From Setaria digitata (lineage: Eukaryota; Nematoda; Chromadorea; Rhabditida; Setariidae), in NCBI GenBank assembly GCA_003640385.1, contig RCAB01000250.1:1-64000 (forward strand): a stretch of 64,000 nt of DNA. Direction: 5' to 3'. The notes beneath the pieces are model-generated. The model searched no databases. It was not told the DNA's origin and worked only from the letters and a program-made list of their open reading frames with translations. A program made the position numbers and the translations under genes. Position 1 is the first letter of the stretch. Each line of letters opens with the position of its first letter. Below are positions 1 through 11,385 of this stretch, one piece after another.

Positions 1-204
1 TGAAGAAAAAAAAAATAGAATTTTTTAATTTCTAATCATAAATTTTTCGTTTACTCCTTAAAGTTTATATTTACCCTTATCAAGTTTTGAAGTAAAAAAA
101 AAAAAAAGTTAATTTTACTTCACAAATACTTCTTTTTCTTCGTTTTTTTTTCTTCTTTGGACAATTAAAACACACTTAAAAAATTACAACTACAATTTTT
201 TTCG

Positions 205-625
205 CAGAAGTTAATATTTTTAATAATTACAATTAATTTTTACTGTAGAAACTATAATTTTGAGCAATTGCAGTTAATTTCTTTTTTAGAAGTTATAATT
301 TTGAATAATTACAATTAAATTCTTCCAAAGAAGTTGCAATTTTAAACAATTACAGTTGATTTTTTCATTTTGTAAATGTTATAATTTTTAATAATTACAA
401 TTAATTTCTCTCGTATAAGTTCTAATTTTGAGTAGTTGTAATTAATTTTTTTTGTTTCTGTAAAAGTTCTAATTTTTACACAATTACAATTAACTTCTTT
501 TATAGAAGTTGTAATTTTGAACAAACACAATGAATTTCATTTGAAATAGCTGCACTTTTCATTAATTACCATGCACTTCTTTTGTAGAAGCTCTAATTTT
601 GAATAATTACAATTAATTTCTATTG
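205..625. repeat. Degenerate ~41-47 bp AT-rich minisatellite
   Basis: About nine imperfect head-to-tail copies of a unit built around AGAAGTTNTAATTTT and AATAATTACAATTAATTT. The core ATTACAATTAA or a variant recurs near 225, 266, 307, 349, 390, 432 and 484 and again near 608, so spacing is about 41-47 bp. Copies are diverged and no reading frame runs through them. The block lies immediately upstream of the first visible exon of the next gene, so it is probably intronic. Confidence 0.75.
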
Positions 626-658
626 TTTTTTATTTTTTTCCCTTTTTTTTTTTGCCAG

Positions 659-3570
659 ATCCATTGGATTGCTCATTTGCTAAGTTGCATAATTTAATTG
701 GTCATAGCAATTTCTCCATTCTTGGAATGCGCCAAAATTGTGCGGTATTTTATATTTTGGGAGAAAATATCATTTATAACAGTAAAATTAATATATCAAA
801 AATTGACGGCTCATCAGATCAATGCCAATCATTAAAGCCACTGTTTTACAAACAAAATAATGGTAAGTGTTCGTCCTTTTCTTTTTTTTTTTTTTTTTTT
901 TTCTTTTGTTTAAATTAAATAATTCTTATAAAATTAATTGTTTCAAAATATTTTTTTATTTTTTGAATTTTGTGCCAAATTTTCTTTCTTTTTTGCTTGG
1001 ATGGTTATTGCTAAATTGAAAAACAAACAAATTTTCGAGAAAAAAATAAAATGACATTTTTCATAAAATTATAAAGCAGATTTCAATATGATTAAATATT
1101 AAAGAATAGTAAGGAAAAAAAAATGAAAATGGAAACTAATAACTAATTAAAAGAAAAAGACTAATTTTCTTTCTTTTTTTTTTTTATTGTTAAATTTAAA
1201 TTTAAACTATTTCCAAGTGTCACTCATTGATTTTGCACAAAAAATGAGCTAAGTATCAGAACAGCAGAAGAAAAAGAAAATGAAGATGGAAATTAATTAC
1301 TAATTAAAATAACACTGATTTTTTTTTTCTTTTTTTGCTGTTAAATTTAAATTTGAACTATTTCAGAGTATCGCTTATTGATAGCTCAAAAAATGAGCAT
1401 GTACACAGGTGAATGCTTTTGGAAAAACACTTCCAATATTTATCTTAGCTGTTTATTTGAACGGAAATACTGGAAAAAGCATTCAATAAAGCCATCCGTA
1501 AATGATGATGATACGGAAATAATCGGACATATCACTGATATTGATAGCACTATCATTCACATCTTTTATATTGATGGTTAATTTTCATTTTTGTTTTAAT
1601 TAAATTTACTAAGCTTTCTTTCTTTTTTTTTTTTAAATTTTTTCTTTCTTTCTTTTCATTTTAGAGCTTTTTATTTCAATATTTCCATGCAATTTGTTAT
1701 AATTTAATATCACTTGTTGCATTTTGGTACAATCCAATTTTAATATTGGCTAGCTATTTCCGTTCTGGAAAAAACTAATTACTTGTTGATAATGATGAAA
1801 ATTTATGATGATAACAAGACTAATTACTTGTTGATAATGATGGAAATTTATGATGATAAGGTTCAGAACATAAAGTGAAATTTGAATTTGATAGTAGCAA
1901 ATGATGAAGAAATTTTTTTTCGAATGGTTGGAAATTTGAGAAGTGATAAATGCTGATATTTTTAATTTTATAGTTTACTGATGAGAGAACTGAAAAAAAA
2001 TTTTTTTGCTCCTCTTTTTTTCAATTTTCACAATTAATGCTGCAAAATTTTTATGCTCAAAATTTAACTCTAAATGATTTGCATAAATAGCTCATAATTG
2101 ATAGGTGATTAAACAGCCATTATCAGTAAAGGAACTTATCAGTATCACTCATATTATTGAAATTTTTTTTATAATCTACATTATACATTTTTTAATCATT
2201 GCAGTAGTAAATTGATAAATGTTATTCTTTTCTCTTCCAGGAAATGGAATTATCCACGACTCAGCATATAATATTTCATCCGAGAAATTCATCAAAAATT
2301 CAATTTTGCAGCAAAAAAATTTGAAAAAATTATCCTACGATTTTGATCGTGGGGTATGTTTTATGGTTCAAATAAAACATCAATAAATAAACAAACAAAC
2401 ATTAAAAAAAAAAAAAAAAAAAATTTTGATGTAAAATTTTAAAATGATAGTTTTTACTAATTGGAAAATCATGTTCGTTTATTTTAGCCAAAATAATTTA
2501 AAAGTTTGCTAATTTTTAAATTTGCAATTTTTAAAAAATAAACTTTTTTTTTTTCTTGAAAATAAAATATTTTCAGTTAATGTATATGTTAACAAATGAA
2601 ATGGTTTATCAACGAGTAAAAAGCAATAATGGCATTTTTAACTATGAACCAACTTATGCTAAAGTAAATAATTTTAATCGTGGTAGCTATTCAGCTCTCT
2701 CCTTCAGCAATCACTATTACATTGTTAAAAAGGTAAATTATTGTATTCATAATTAGTGTTAAAACAGTAAAATTTTCTCATATCATTTTTGCTATAATAA
2801 TTTATATTAATTAAGTTATAGGAAAAAAAAACTGATTGGAATTAAAAAAAATTTACTAATTTGAAATAGTATTGATTTAATTTATAGTTGAATTTTTTTT
2901 TTCCCATAAATAAATGAATTCATAATTTTTGATCAAAGTGATCTAAGCTAAATTCATTGCTCATTCCTTTTTTTTTTTGCAACTTTATTTTAATTAATCA
3001 ATTATTAGGAATATTTATTGGAGAGCCGCGCACGCGAAATTATGCAAGAAAAAATTTAATTTATCATAATTTGAAATTAAAATAAGAAATTGTCAGTGCT
3101 AAATAGCGCTTATTCAATTGTAATAGGAATTGTTTTCTTTTTTTTTTTATCTTTTTTTGTTATTAATTAGTGACACAAATCTTGAGCAAAGTGATCTAAG
3201 TCAAATTTGCTTTTTCTTCTTTGATCATTTTTTTCATTATATGTGCAAGTTATCAGCAGCACTAAAGATGAACTGTAATAAAATTTTAATTCAGATGTTA
3301 GGTGATGGTCGCATAGCATATTATGCCGGAAAAGAAGGTAATCAGGAACAGGTATGTGTTACGGAAATATTACCAGATGAAACATTGCATTTATCATTAT
3401 TTGTTGGCACAACAAGTGAATCAACAGCATACGAACGGATCCGAAATCAGCTTCTACCGGTTATACCGGATTCTCAAACGACAACACCATCAATGACAGC
3501 TTCGAGACTTTCATCTCAAACAACTTCATTCATTCTTCTTGCATTACTTTTATTTATCATTTCAAAATGA
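659..3570 (+). CDS. Unrecognised multi-exon protein with C-terminal hydrophobic tail (5' part outside window)
   Basis: I do not recognise this family. Phase-consistent exons are 659-862, 1367-1576, 2241-2353 and 2577-2732, with a last exon of about 3250-3570 ending in TGA. The first exon begins in mid-codon after a TTGCCAG acceptor, so upstream exons are missing. The last junction is uncertain: 3250 needs an AAG acceptor, while an alternative acceptor at 3008 gives a short ending with stop at 3057-3059 (E-Y-L-L-E-S-R-A...). The protein is Asn/Ile/Tyr-rich with scattered cysteines. A weak motif recurs: VFYILGENIIYNSKINIS, IFYIDGNGIIHDSAYNIS, LMYMLTNEMVYQ, LIQMLGDGRIAYYAG. It ends with an S/T-rich linker and a hydrophobic stretch (FILLALLLFIISK), as in GPI-anchored or single-pass surface proteins. 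A nematode-restricted surface or secreted protein is a guess. Coding status is supported by clean phases and sharp exon borders in very AT-rich DNA. Confidence 0.6.
1113..1398 (+). repeat. Ancient tandem duplication of an intron end plus exon start
   Basis: Segments 1113-1250 and about 1277-1398 are diverged copies of each other. Both run through GAA(A/G)ATGGAAA, TAACTAATTAAAA, a poly(T) tract, TTAAATTTAAATTT and AACTATTTC, then an acceptor and exon-like sequence ending CACAAAAAATGAGC or CTCAAAAAATGAGC. The right copy holds the functional acceptor (TTTCAG, 1366) and the start of the exon at 1367. The left copy has a weak acceptor (CCAAG) followed by in-frame stops, so it is a decayed pseudo-exon. 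Confidence 0.7.
1774..1863. repeat. 45-bp direct tandem duplication
   Basis: Two near-identical head-to-tail copies start at 1774 and 1819, each containing ACTAATTACTTGTTGATAAT followed by GATG(A/G)AAATTTATGATGATAA. The block is intronic. No function is suggested. Confidence 0.8.
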
Positions 3571-3613
3571 TATTTTCAGTTTTCAAACAATATTATAAAA
3601 ATTAAAAGAATGA

Positions 3614-3619
3614 AATAAA
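3614..3619 (+). terminator. Poly(A) signal AATAAA
   Basis: A canonical AATAAA lies about 45 nt after the TGA at 3568-3570 and is followed by a T-rich stretch, supporting the 3' end of the unrecognised gene here. Confidence 0.6.
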
Positions 3620-4483
3620 TCTTGTTTTTTTTTGTAACTAGAAATTTTCTACTTCTTTTCAATTTTCAAAGAAATTTTGCATTTTTTTTCAGCAAAAGCA
3701 AAAAGGAAAAATTTTTAAAGAAAACAAAAATTACAACACTTTTTATATTATAATATTATCCATTTCGAAATAATTATTTTCTTTCAAAGTAAATTTTTCT
3801 TTTTTTCTGAGATAAAATAAAATTGTGACATTAAAAATTTTTTCTACAACATATTTCTTTCTTTTTTTTGCAAAATTTTTATGAGTAATCAGTAAACTAC
3901 TGAAAAACTTATCAAAATTATCAGTAATTATACTATTAAAGAAATTCCCAAAATTAACAGCATTTGCGCGTTACTAAATGTCCCAAAATATTTAAAAAGA
4001 AAAAAAAAATTTTTTTTTTCTCTTGTTTTTTGGGAATATCTAATTCCGGTGGAACCTTTAAAGAACTGAATTGATCGGAGTATTTCCGGATTCATTAGCC
4101 AAAATTAGCCCATTCAAACTATTTGCTGGTGCGTCTTGATTTTTTTTTTTTATCGCACATTTTTTTTAATTAACATTTTAAAATATTTTCTCTATTAATT
4201 CTAAATTTTTCATTTTTGCTTTTCCCATATTTTTATTCTTGTTTTGAATCTTTTGAACGAATGGCATTTGTTCGCTTAATTATACTTTCTTCTTCAACAA
4301 ATTTTTTTCATAGTTTTTAAATTTTCATCGATTAAATTTTAACAAATGTAAAAAAAAAAAGAAAAATTTAACTTTACAAAAAAAAAACTTCATTGAATTC
4401 CATAATTTTTTAGCAATTGTTTTCAATTATCAATTGCAATTTGGCTGAAATTAAGATGCATGTATAGAGTAGGTGAATCTCAA

Positions 4484-4825
4484 ATAACTTGAAATGAAAG
4501 TTTTTCGAAATATAATTAAGTATAATTAGGAAGTTGCTTAATTTGCTTATTTATTCNGATAACTTGAAATGAAAGTTTTTCGAAATATAATCAAGTATAA
4601 TTAGGAAGTTGCTTAATTTGCTTATTTGTTCTGAAATTACAACTATTTTAATAGTGATAGATTTTAAAAAGGTAAAAAATTTTGAAATATCATTTATTCC
4701 ATTACAAATATTTAAGCAATTTTTTTTNCTGAAATTGCAACTATTTTAATAGTGATAGATTTTAAAAAGGTAAAAAATTTTGAAATATCATTTATTCCAT
4801 TACAAATATTTAAGCAATTTTTTTT
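4484..4825. other. Two adjacent single-N joins with duplicated flanks (probable assembly artefact)
   Basis: The N at 4557 separates 4484-4556 from a near-copy at 4559-4631 (two mismatches). The N at 4728 separates 4631-4727 from a near-copy at 4729-4825 (one mismatch). In each case the sequence left of the N is repeated immediately right of it. This is the pattern left when two overlapping contig ends, possibly from different haplotypes, are abutted with an N instead of merged. Confidence 0.8.
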
Positions 4826-5043
4826 CTCATTCCTGCGGAATGATATTAGCAATTAATATTTTTGTATAAATTTCAATTTTTTCCTTTTCTGTTTTGATAT
4901 TTTGTTCTATTCCACAGAAATTTTCCTTCTTGTAATTGATTTAATTTATTTCTACCAAGCAGTGAATAATGATTTTTGTTATTGAAATGATTTAAATCTA
5001 AATTTAATAAAAAAAAAAGGCAAGAAGAAAGAGAAAAAAGCAG

Positions 5044-5157
5044 TCACTATTTGAATTTATATCTCAAGCGACAAAAAAAAAAAAAANATTCTGTAAAAAA
5101 TCATACTTGAAAATTCACTATTTGAATTTATATCTCAAGCGACAAAAAAAAAAAAAA
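5044..5157. other. Single-N join with duplicated flank
   Basis: The N at 5087 ends a poly(A) run. The 43 bases at 5044-5086 (TCACTATTTGAATTTATATC and on) recur at 5115-5157. Same signature as the other N joins in this window. Confidence 0.7.
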
Positions 5158-7116
5158 AAAGAAGCAATAAATAATAATTAGTAGCAAAATATTTAAAAAT
5201 TTTGTGCAAATGAAGAAAAAAATTTGCTTTATTCAGTAATTTCTCAAAGACAAAATTCGAGAATATTTGCCTTTTTTTTTTTTTGAATATTTTTTATTTT
5301 GCATAGTAAAGGAAATTAAATATATAAATATTTTTTTTTTTTTTTTTTTAATTTTCTATTATGTTTGCAGTGTTTTGTGCTGGTCACATTTATCATTTGT
5401 TATTTCTTTCGTACACTCACAGAAAATTTATCAATTGTGAAAATTTAGTAATAATAATTTTTTTTTTTTTAACTTTTTTTCAACAATTTTTTGGTGTAAT
5501 TTAATGTTGATTAAAAAAAAAAAAAATGAATATTTACTCATACATATATGCGTTCTTGTAAGAGTAAGAGGAATTAACATGTATACAAAGCAAACTATTA
5601 TCATAAAATAAATTAACTTCACTTCTTCATTCATTATCATTGTGCGAAGCCAAAATAAGGAAATAGTTAATTAGTTAATAAATTAACTATAGGATAATAA
5701 TAAATTATTCGTTAAGATAGTTATTATTGTAGCATTTACTCGATGATAAAATCAGTTGGCATCTATCAGTTCATTTAATAATTTTGCCATTTTGATTATA
5801 GCCAAATTGATATCAAAACTAATGCTCCTTATCACTATGATAATTCATTTTGGTCTGTAAATATATGTATAATTCATTCTGGATAATTCGTCAACTTATC
5901 AACAAGATTTAGTGGAATGTTTAAAAATGCTCAAAAACAATATCATCGCAAATTAGCATTTCGTAACAATGAAGATATCAAAATTTAATTTAAAAATTTG
6001 CTGTTGAAAAAAAAATGAATTGTAGAATGAATTTAAAAAAAAAAAAATGGCATATGTGAATTAATTAGGCGGAAGTAATAAAGTGATAATAAAAACTATT
6101 TCCATTTTAATTCTTTTCCTTGCAATTTTTTAGCAATATCATTTAATCACATTTGCATTTCATTTAAATAATTATAATAAAATTCAAGTTTAAATAGTAG
6201 AAAAATTTTGGTGAAAAACTAATGGCATTATATCGATGTTTAAATATTCAGTTCATGCTACCAAAATGGAACTTCATGTGAAGTTGTATTATAAATAATT
6301 ATTAACTAATTAACAAAGAAGGTTAAGTTCAAATTTGAAATATGATTATTATTCAGAATTTTTTAATAATATGATCAGTTTTAGTAATGTAATGTAATTT
6401 ATTTATTTATTTTTTTGTAATATTTGAAACCTAATAGTTTTCCATTTCTCCTTCTCAAAAAAAAAAAAAGAAAAAAAAAAGCAATTAAATAAATAAATAC
6501 AAAATAAAACTACTAGTTTCTCTTTCTTTTAACTGTTGTTCAATTTCTGAAGGAAGAGTTTTAAATGGTTTGGCTGATATCAGTGAAAAAAAAAAAAAAA
6601 AAAAAACGAATGTTTGTACTTTTTTCTTTTTGCAATCGTTTCTTTAAAATCTAATTTGTTTAGTTTTAAAAATTTTCCAACTATTTCATTTGGTGATTAG
6701 TTACAGTAATTTTCGTAAATTTTTTTTTTTTTTTTTTTGCAAAACTATTTGGGAAATGAAATTGATATTGTTTTTCTTCATAACATTTTGGCTCATTTTT
6801 AGATCCAAATGTTCAATTTAAAATTATTTATTATCTATATTGGTGATAAATTCGAAAATACAAAATTCATTACAAGTATTAATCATTGCGGACAGGAAAG
6901 AAATGAATAATTGTTTAATAAAATAAGTAAATAAAATCATTCATAACTGAAATACAACTAATAATAATCATTGGATGAAACTATTTATAACCGAAATGCA
7001 ACTGATAATAATCAATGAATAAAATTAATCATAACTAAAATACTAATAACAACAACCAATGGACGGAATAATTCATATTTGAATTGCTAACAGTAATCAC
7101 AATAGTAATAATAACG

Positions 7117-7165
<49 letters not shown>
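7117..7165. repeat. (AAT)n microsatellite
   Basis: About 16 uninterrupted AAT/ATA units in intergenic DNA upstream of the cysteine-rich gene. Confidence 0.9.
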
Positions 7166-7771
7166 GCAATAAATAATAATAAAACCATTACATGAAATTA
7201 CTAATAACTGAAATACTAATAATATTAATGATAATTAACCATTGCATGAAAATAATCATAACTAAAATGCTACCGAAAATACAACGAGTAAATGAAATTG
7301 AATTAAATCACAACCAAAATGCTATTAATAGCCATATGAATAAAATTCATAAAAGTAATTAAGCAAGCGTTTTTCTTTTTCAATTTGTATGGCAATATTC
7401 AGTAGTAAGTAGCAAATGCTAATATTGAAAATTGTTGTAAAAAAAAAAATAAAGAAAGAAAGAAAATCAGGAAGTGTTTACGTGTGAGAGATGATGTTTC
7501 AGGATGAGAGATTAAAAAGTTGTAATCTTAGTTCATACACAGTAGCTGTTTCTTTTGAATGAAACAAGAAAGATAAATTTCAAGAAAAATTGAGTTTGAA
7601 CGAAAAAAAAAAAAAAAAAAAAAAAAAAAGAAAGAAAAGAGAAAGAAAATGTCAAAATGATGGACAAATAACGTTAAATAAATTAGCAAATAGATAGATA
7701 GATAACAATGGTGGTGAAATAGTAGAATTAAAACTTTTGAAAGCTAGGATAATACGTAGAAATTTTTCATT

Positions 7772-10700
7772 ATGTTTAACAAATCTTGCCAACACTGTTG
7801 CTGCTTCATTTTTTCCTATCATCTTATCACTGGGCTAGATTTATTCAGCACTATCATATTGGTTAGCACACAGTGCATCGATCAAGGATCACATTATCCG
7901 GAAAATTTTATCTGGATTCAGGATGAGCATTTCAATGTAACATGCAGGCGAGGCAAAATTGAGGTTAGATTTAATGCAGCCTCGATGGGATGAGTTATTT
8001 TTTTCAATTTTGTTTGAGTGTTATTAGGATTAATGATGATTTTTTATTTGCATTTTTTATCATCAATTATCAGATTATCATTACCATTACTAATTAAAAT
8101 TTTCAATTTAGTCGGTACTTGCACGAAAAACAAAAAGAAAAAGAAACGAAACGAAAAATTCATTTCAGACAGTAGCAGTAATTAAAAAGTTTTTTGGCCA
8201 CTTTTCTTTTTTTTAAAAAAAAGAAGAAAAAACAAAGCTAATGAATTTTTCCATTTTCACATTCAGCAAAACTTGCGAGAGAAATTAAAAAAAAAAAATC
8301 GTCCCAAGCATTATCTCTTAATATTTTAATTAGATTTTAATTTAGTAATTATCTCTTAATATTTTAATTAGATTTTCGAATTGTCAATCTTTTGCTGTAT
8401 TCAGTTCAGTTCTGTGTTGATCTGTGCTAGCCAAGCTTCCTTGGAAGGAACAGGTGCTGTATAAATTCAGAAGACAGTTGCACAGATTAAATCATTCTTA
8501 GTTCATATTAGATCCTAATTTCTCGACTTCTTCTCAATCGATTATTGATTTATCGCTTAGAAATTGATTACAGCGTGAAAGATCTAAGACAGATATCAGT
8601 ACAGTCTTACCTTGTCTAATTTTCATAAATCGAACAAAGTACAGGAACTACAGCGTTTTACGAAAATTAGATCTCTAGCTAGCAAATTAAAACAGTTCTG
8701 GAGAGTCTTTTTTTTTTTCGCTTGGACAGAAAAGCAAACTCTAGTTCAAGTGTTAATCACTATTTCTGAGTTCATTTCCATTAATATATCTACCTGTTCA
8801 GGTATAGGTAAATTATCACTAATCAGTTACCATTTTGCATCTCGATTCCTCATGCAATCTTACAACACTAGAATTTAATTAACCTTCACGTGGAATCTTT
8901 TTCCATTTCAGTTTTAGTAAGACTAAGGCTTCCTAACTAGATTCATCCTGCTTTGCTCTGCCAATAACCGAAGGAAAAAAGAATTTAGTATTAATATACT
9001 TCTACAGTGGAACACTAATAAATAATAATAATTGTAACAGAAATGAACTTGGAAGTATAATGCTAAGTTTAGGCTAAAGTTTGTGCTTTTACGGCTAAGA
9101 AACGAACTTCTCTGGAAACGGTTCAACCAGAAATAGAAACCTTCATTTTCGTAAAAACGTATAGATGATTTCATTGGTATTGGTATTTTATGAGCTTTGT
9201 TCCATTTTGTAAAAATTCAACCGAGATATTTTGGTTTATGAGATAATGAGCTGAAGCCTAGGTCGATTTATTGAGATCCATTAGCCTTGAGAATAAGAAC
9301 TGGCTCAGTGGACTTGGATAAAGCTTGAAAAGGTTAAATAATTTTTTCTCGACAAGGCTTTGCTAGGCAAATTTATTTGGAAAGGCTAAGAACTGCCTTA
9401 GTGGGCCTGCCTAGATTATTTGATGTGTAATTTCAAGAAATAATAACTGACTCAGTGGACTTGGGGCTATGTTAACTTATATGACACAGTATTTATACTA
9501 AATATAACTTGGCTAATCTTAGTGCTCATTAACAGTTAGCATTAAATGCTTTTAATTATAATTTCAATTTTTTAATTTGAGAAAGATCATTATTTCCGTT
9601 TGTTATTTTATTTGATATTCACTGGCTGTCTTTCATTTTTAATTTTGAAAATGCAATAGAAATTTCGGTAAAATAATCCAGCATTTTTTTTCTTTAAAGC
9701 ATATTTCAAAGATGCTAATACAAAGTTCTTTTTTTTTCTCTCTCTCTCTTTTTATTTTTTCTAGGTACTGAACTGTGTAAGTGATCGTGGAACAATGATA
9801 CCACTGATGACAGAATCATTTTGGGAAAATGATATTGAATATTCCTGTATGAATGATGAAATTACAGATGAGGAAGGATCAGGAGAAGAGGATAATCAGA
9901 AATGCAATGGTCGAGATGAATATTATCATAAAAATTTTGTTATTTCATGTGTCACAAATAAGTAAGCTGAAATTTTCTGCAAAAAAAAAAAAAAAAAAAA
10001 AAAAGCAAAATTATATGGAAACAAAGAGCAAGGAAAGGAAAAAAAAAAAATTTGTTTATGAAGTTGATAATATTTTTATTTTATTACTTAATTGATAATC
10101 TTAATTTATCACTAATTGCAACTAATTTAAGCCGCATTTCTTTGTTTTTTATTTTTTGACTTTAAGATCAAAAGTTATAGGTTTATCGCTTGTTTGGATA
10201 AAAATGGTGATACTTTAAAAGAGGGACTTTTTTTATTGGAAAATGGGCAACTTAAGAATTGCTACATCTACAAGAACGGTAAAAGAGCCAGAATTGAGAA
10301 TAAAGGTTTCAGTTTAACATTTCAATGAAAATGATTATCAATTGATAAAAGTGATAAGAAAGAAAAATCATTCAGCACCCTTTATCATCTATTCAGTGAA
10401 TTATTTTTCAATCAGTGATAAATTTTAAAATATATATTGCACAAAATTGATATTTCTGATATTTAGGCTGTTTTAACGGAACTGAATATGATGATATTAT
10501 GGATGAATCGTTACATATAAAGAAATATGCTGTATGGAGTGAAGGCAATTATGATAAGCGTTGTGGTGATATTGGAATACACATCTACAGGTGGTTTACC
10601 TGTAATTTATTATTGAAAATGTATAATATTGTGACATATATATATAATAATAAAAATAATTTAAGAATATATAAAATATAATATATAGGATACAAAAATA

Positions 10701-11225
10701 TATTATATATATATATATATTATAATAATTTAAGAAAAATATATATATATATATATACTATAATTATTTAAGTATTTTCTTTAGTGAAGTTCAATAGGAC
10801 ATCGAAAATTTCCAAATTAATTTATTCGTACAATTATCAGTAGGATTAAAAGNTTATATATATATTATAATAATAATTTAAGAAAAATATATATATACTA
10901 TAATTATTTAAGTATTTTCTTTAGTGAAGTTCAATAGTACATCGAAAATTTCCAAATTAATTTATTCGTACAATTATCAGTAGGATTAAAAGGATTGGGA
11001 GAGTTGATTGGTGAAATTGAATGTAGCGAAATGAATTGATTTGGGCTAATTCTTAAATTATTATTATTATTATAAAATATTTTAAGCAATTTTCCTTTAC
11101 ATATCATTCCACAAAACATTCTAGTGGTTTTATTTTTCAGATGTCATTTAGGTAACAATAAAAAAATACATGCTGGAACAGCATGGATTGATGGAACCGG
11201 TAAAATACATATTTGTGGTGAATGA
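7772..11225 (+). CDS. Cysteine-rich, probably secreted protein (MIG-18-like fibronectin type I family, tentative)
   Basis: Exons 7772-7963, 9765-9961, 10181-10278, 10467-10590 and 11141-11225 are all phase-consistent and encode 231 residues. The start is the ATG at 7772. The N-terminus is Cys-rich and hydrophobic (CQHCCCFIF..., then LFSTIILVSTQC), compatible with a signal sequence though not a textbook one. The body contains spaced cysteines in blocks such as CLDKNGDTLKEG...NCYIYKNG and CFNGTEYD...KRCGD, with exon junctions falling just after an Asn-Gly. This Cys/DG/Gly pattern resembles the nematode family annotated as abnormal cell migration protein 18-like, fibronectin type I (secreted, basement-membrane related). 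The assignment rests on pattern recall, not on a search. The last exon could splice on at 11199 (CCG|GTAAAA), but read-through stops at TGA 11223-11225 and AATAAA follows at 11380. Intron 1 is 1.8 kb. Confidence 0.6.
7964..9764 (+). other. Long intron 1 of the cysteine-rich gene; decayed repeat-like island
   Basis: The intron includes a 29-bp direct duplication (8310-8338 and 8348-8376). From about 8380 to 9500 the DNA is less AT-rich and has far fewer homopolymer runs than its surroundings. A phrase like AA(G/T)AACTG(G/A)CTCAGTGGACTTGG recurs in diverged form near 9296, 9388 and 9446. I found no coding sequence. It may be a relic of a mobile element, but no terminal repeat or enzyme motif is visible. 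Confidence 0.45.
10695..10992. other. Single-N join with duplicated flanks inside an intron
   Basis: The N at 10853 lies between two near-identical segments of about 140 bp. Each has a TA-rich start, then ACTATAATTATTTAAGTATT, TTCTTTAGTGAAGTTCAATA and ATTATCAGTAGGATTAAAAG. They differ at a G/T (AATAGGACATCG versus AATAGTACATCG) and in TA repeat length. Probably one locus represented twice by unmerged contig ends. Confidence 0.75.
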
Positions 11226-11379
11226 TCGTTTTATTTTGAGATATTCAATCGATGGTGATCTCTCTTCATATAGTTTAGAATGGATCAATAATGATCATTT
11301 TATGCAGTTTTAGACTTGATGTTGATCTCATTGTATATGCTAGACATGATCATTGTTAATCTATTTGTAGAATTTAGAG

Positions 11380-11385
11380 AATAAA
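11380..11385 (+). terminator. Poly(A) signal AATAAA
   Basis: AATAAA lies 155 nt downstream of the TGA at 11223-11225. It supports the read-through stop as the gene end rather than a further exon. Confidence 0.5.

Larger units (their letters stand above)
3620..7771. other. Intergenic, AT-rich, no gene seen
   Basis: About 4.1 kb of very AT-rich DNA full of poly(A)/poly(T) tracts. I found no ORF with protein-like composition on either strand. It contains three single-N positions with duplicated flanks (4557, 4728, 5087) and an (AAT)n microsatellite near 7117-7165. The promoter of the next gene must lie in its right-hand part, but no element is recognisable. Confidence 0.6.
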
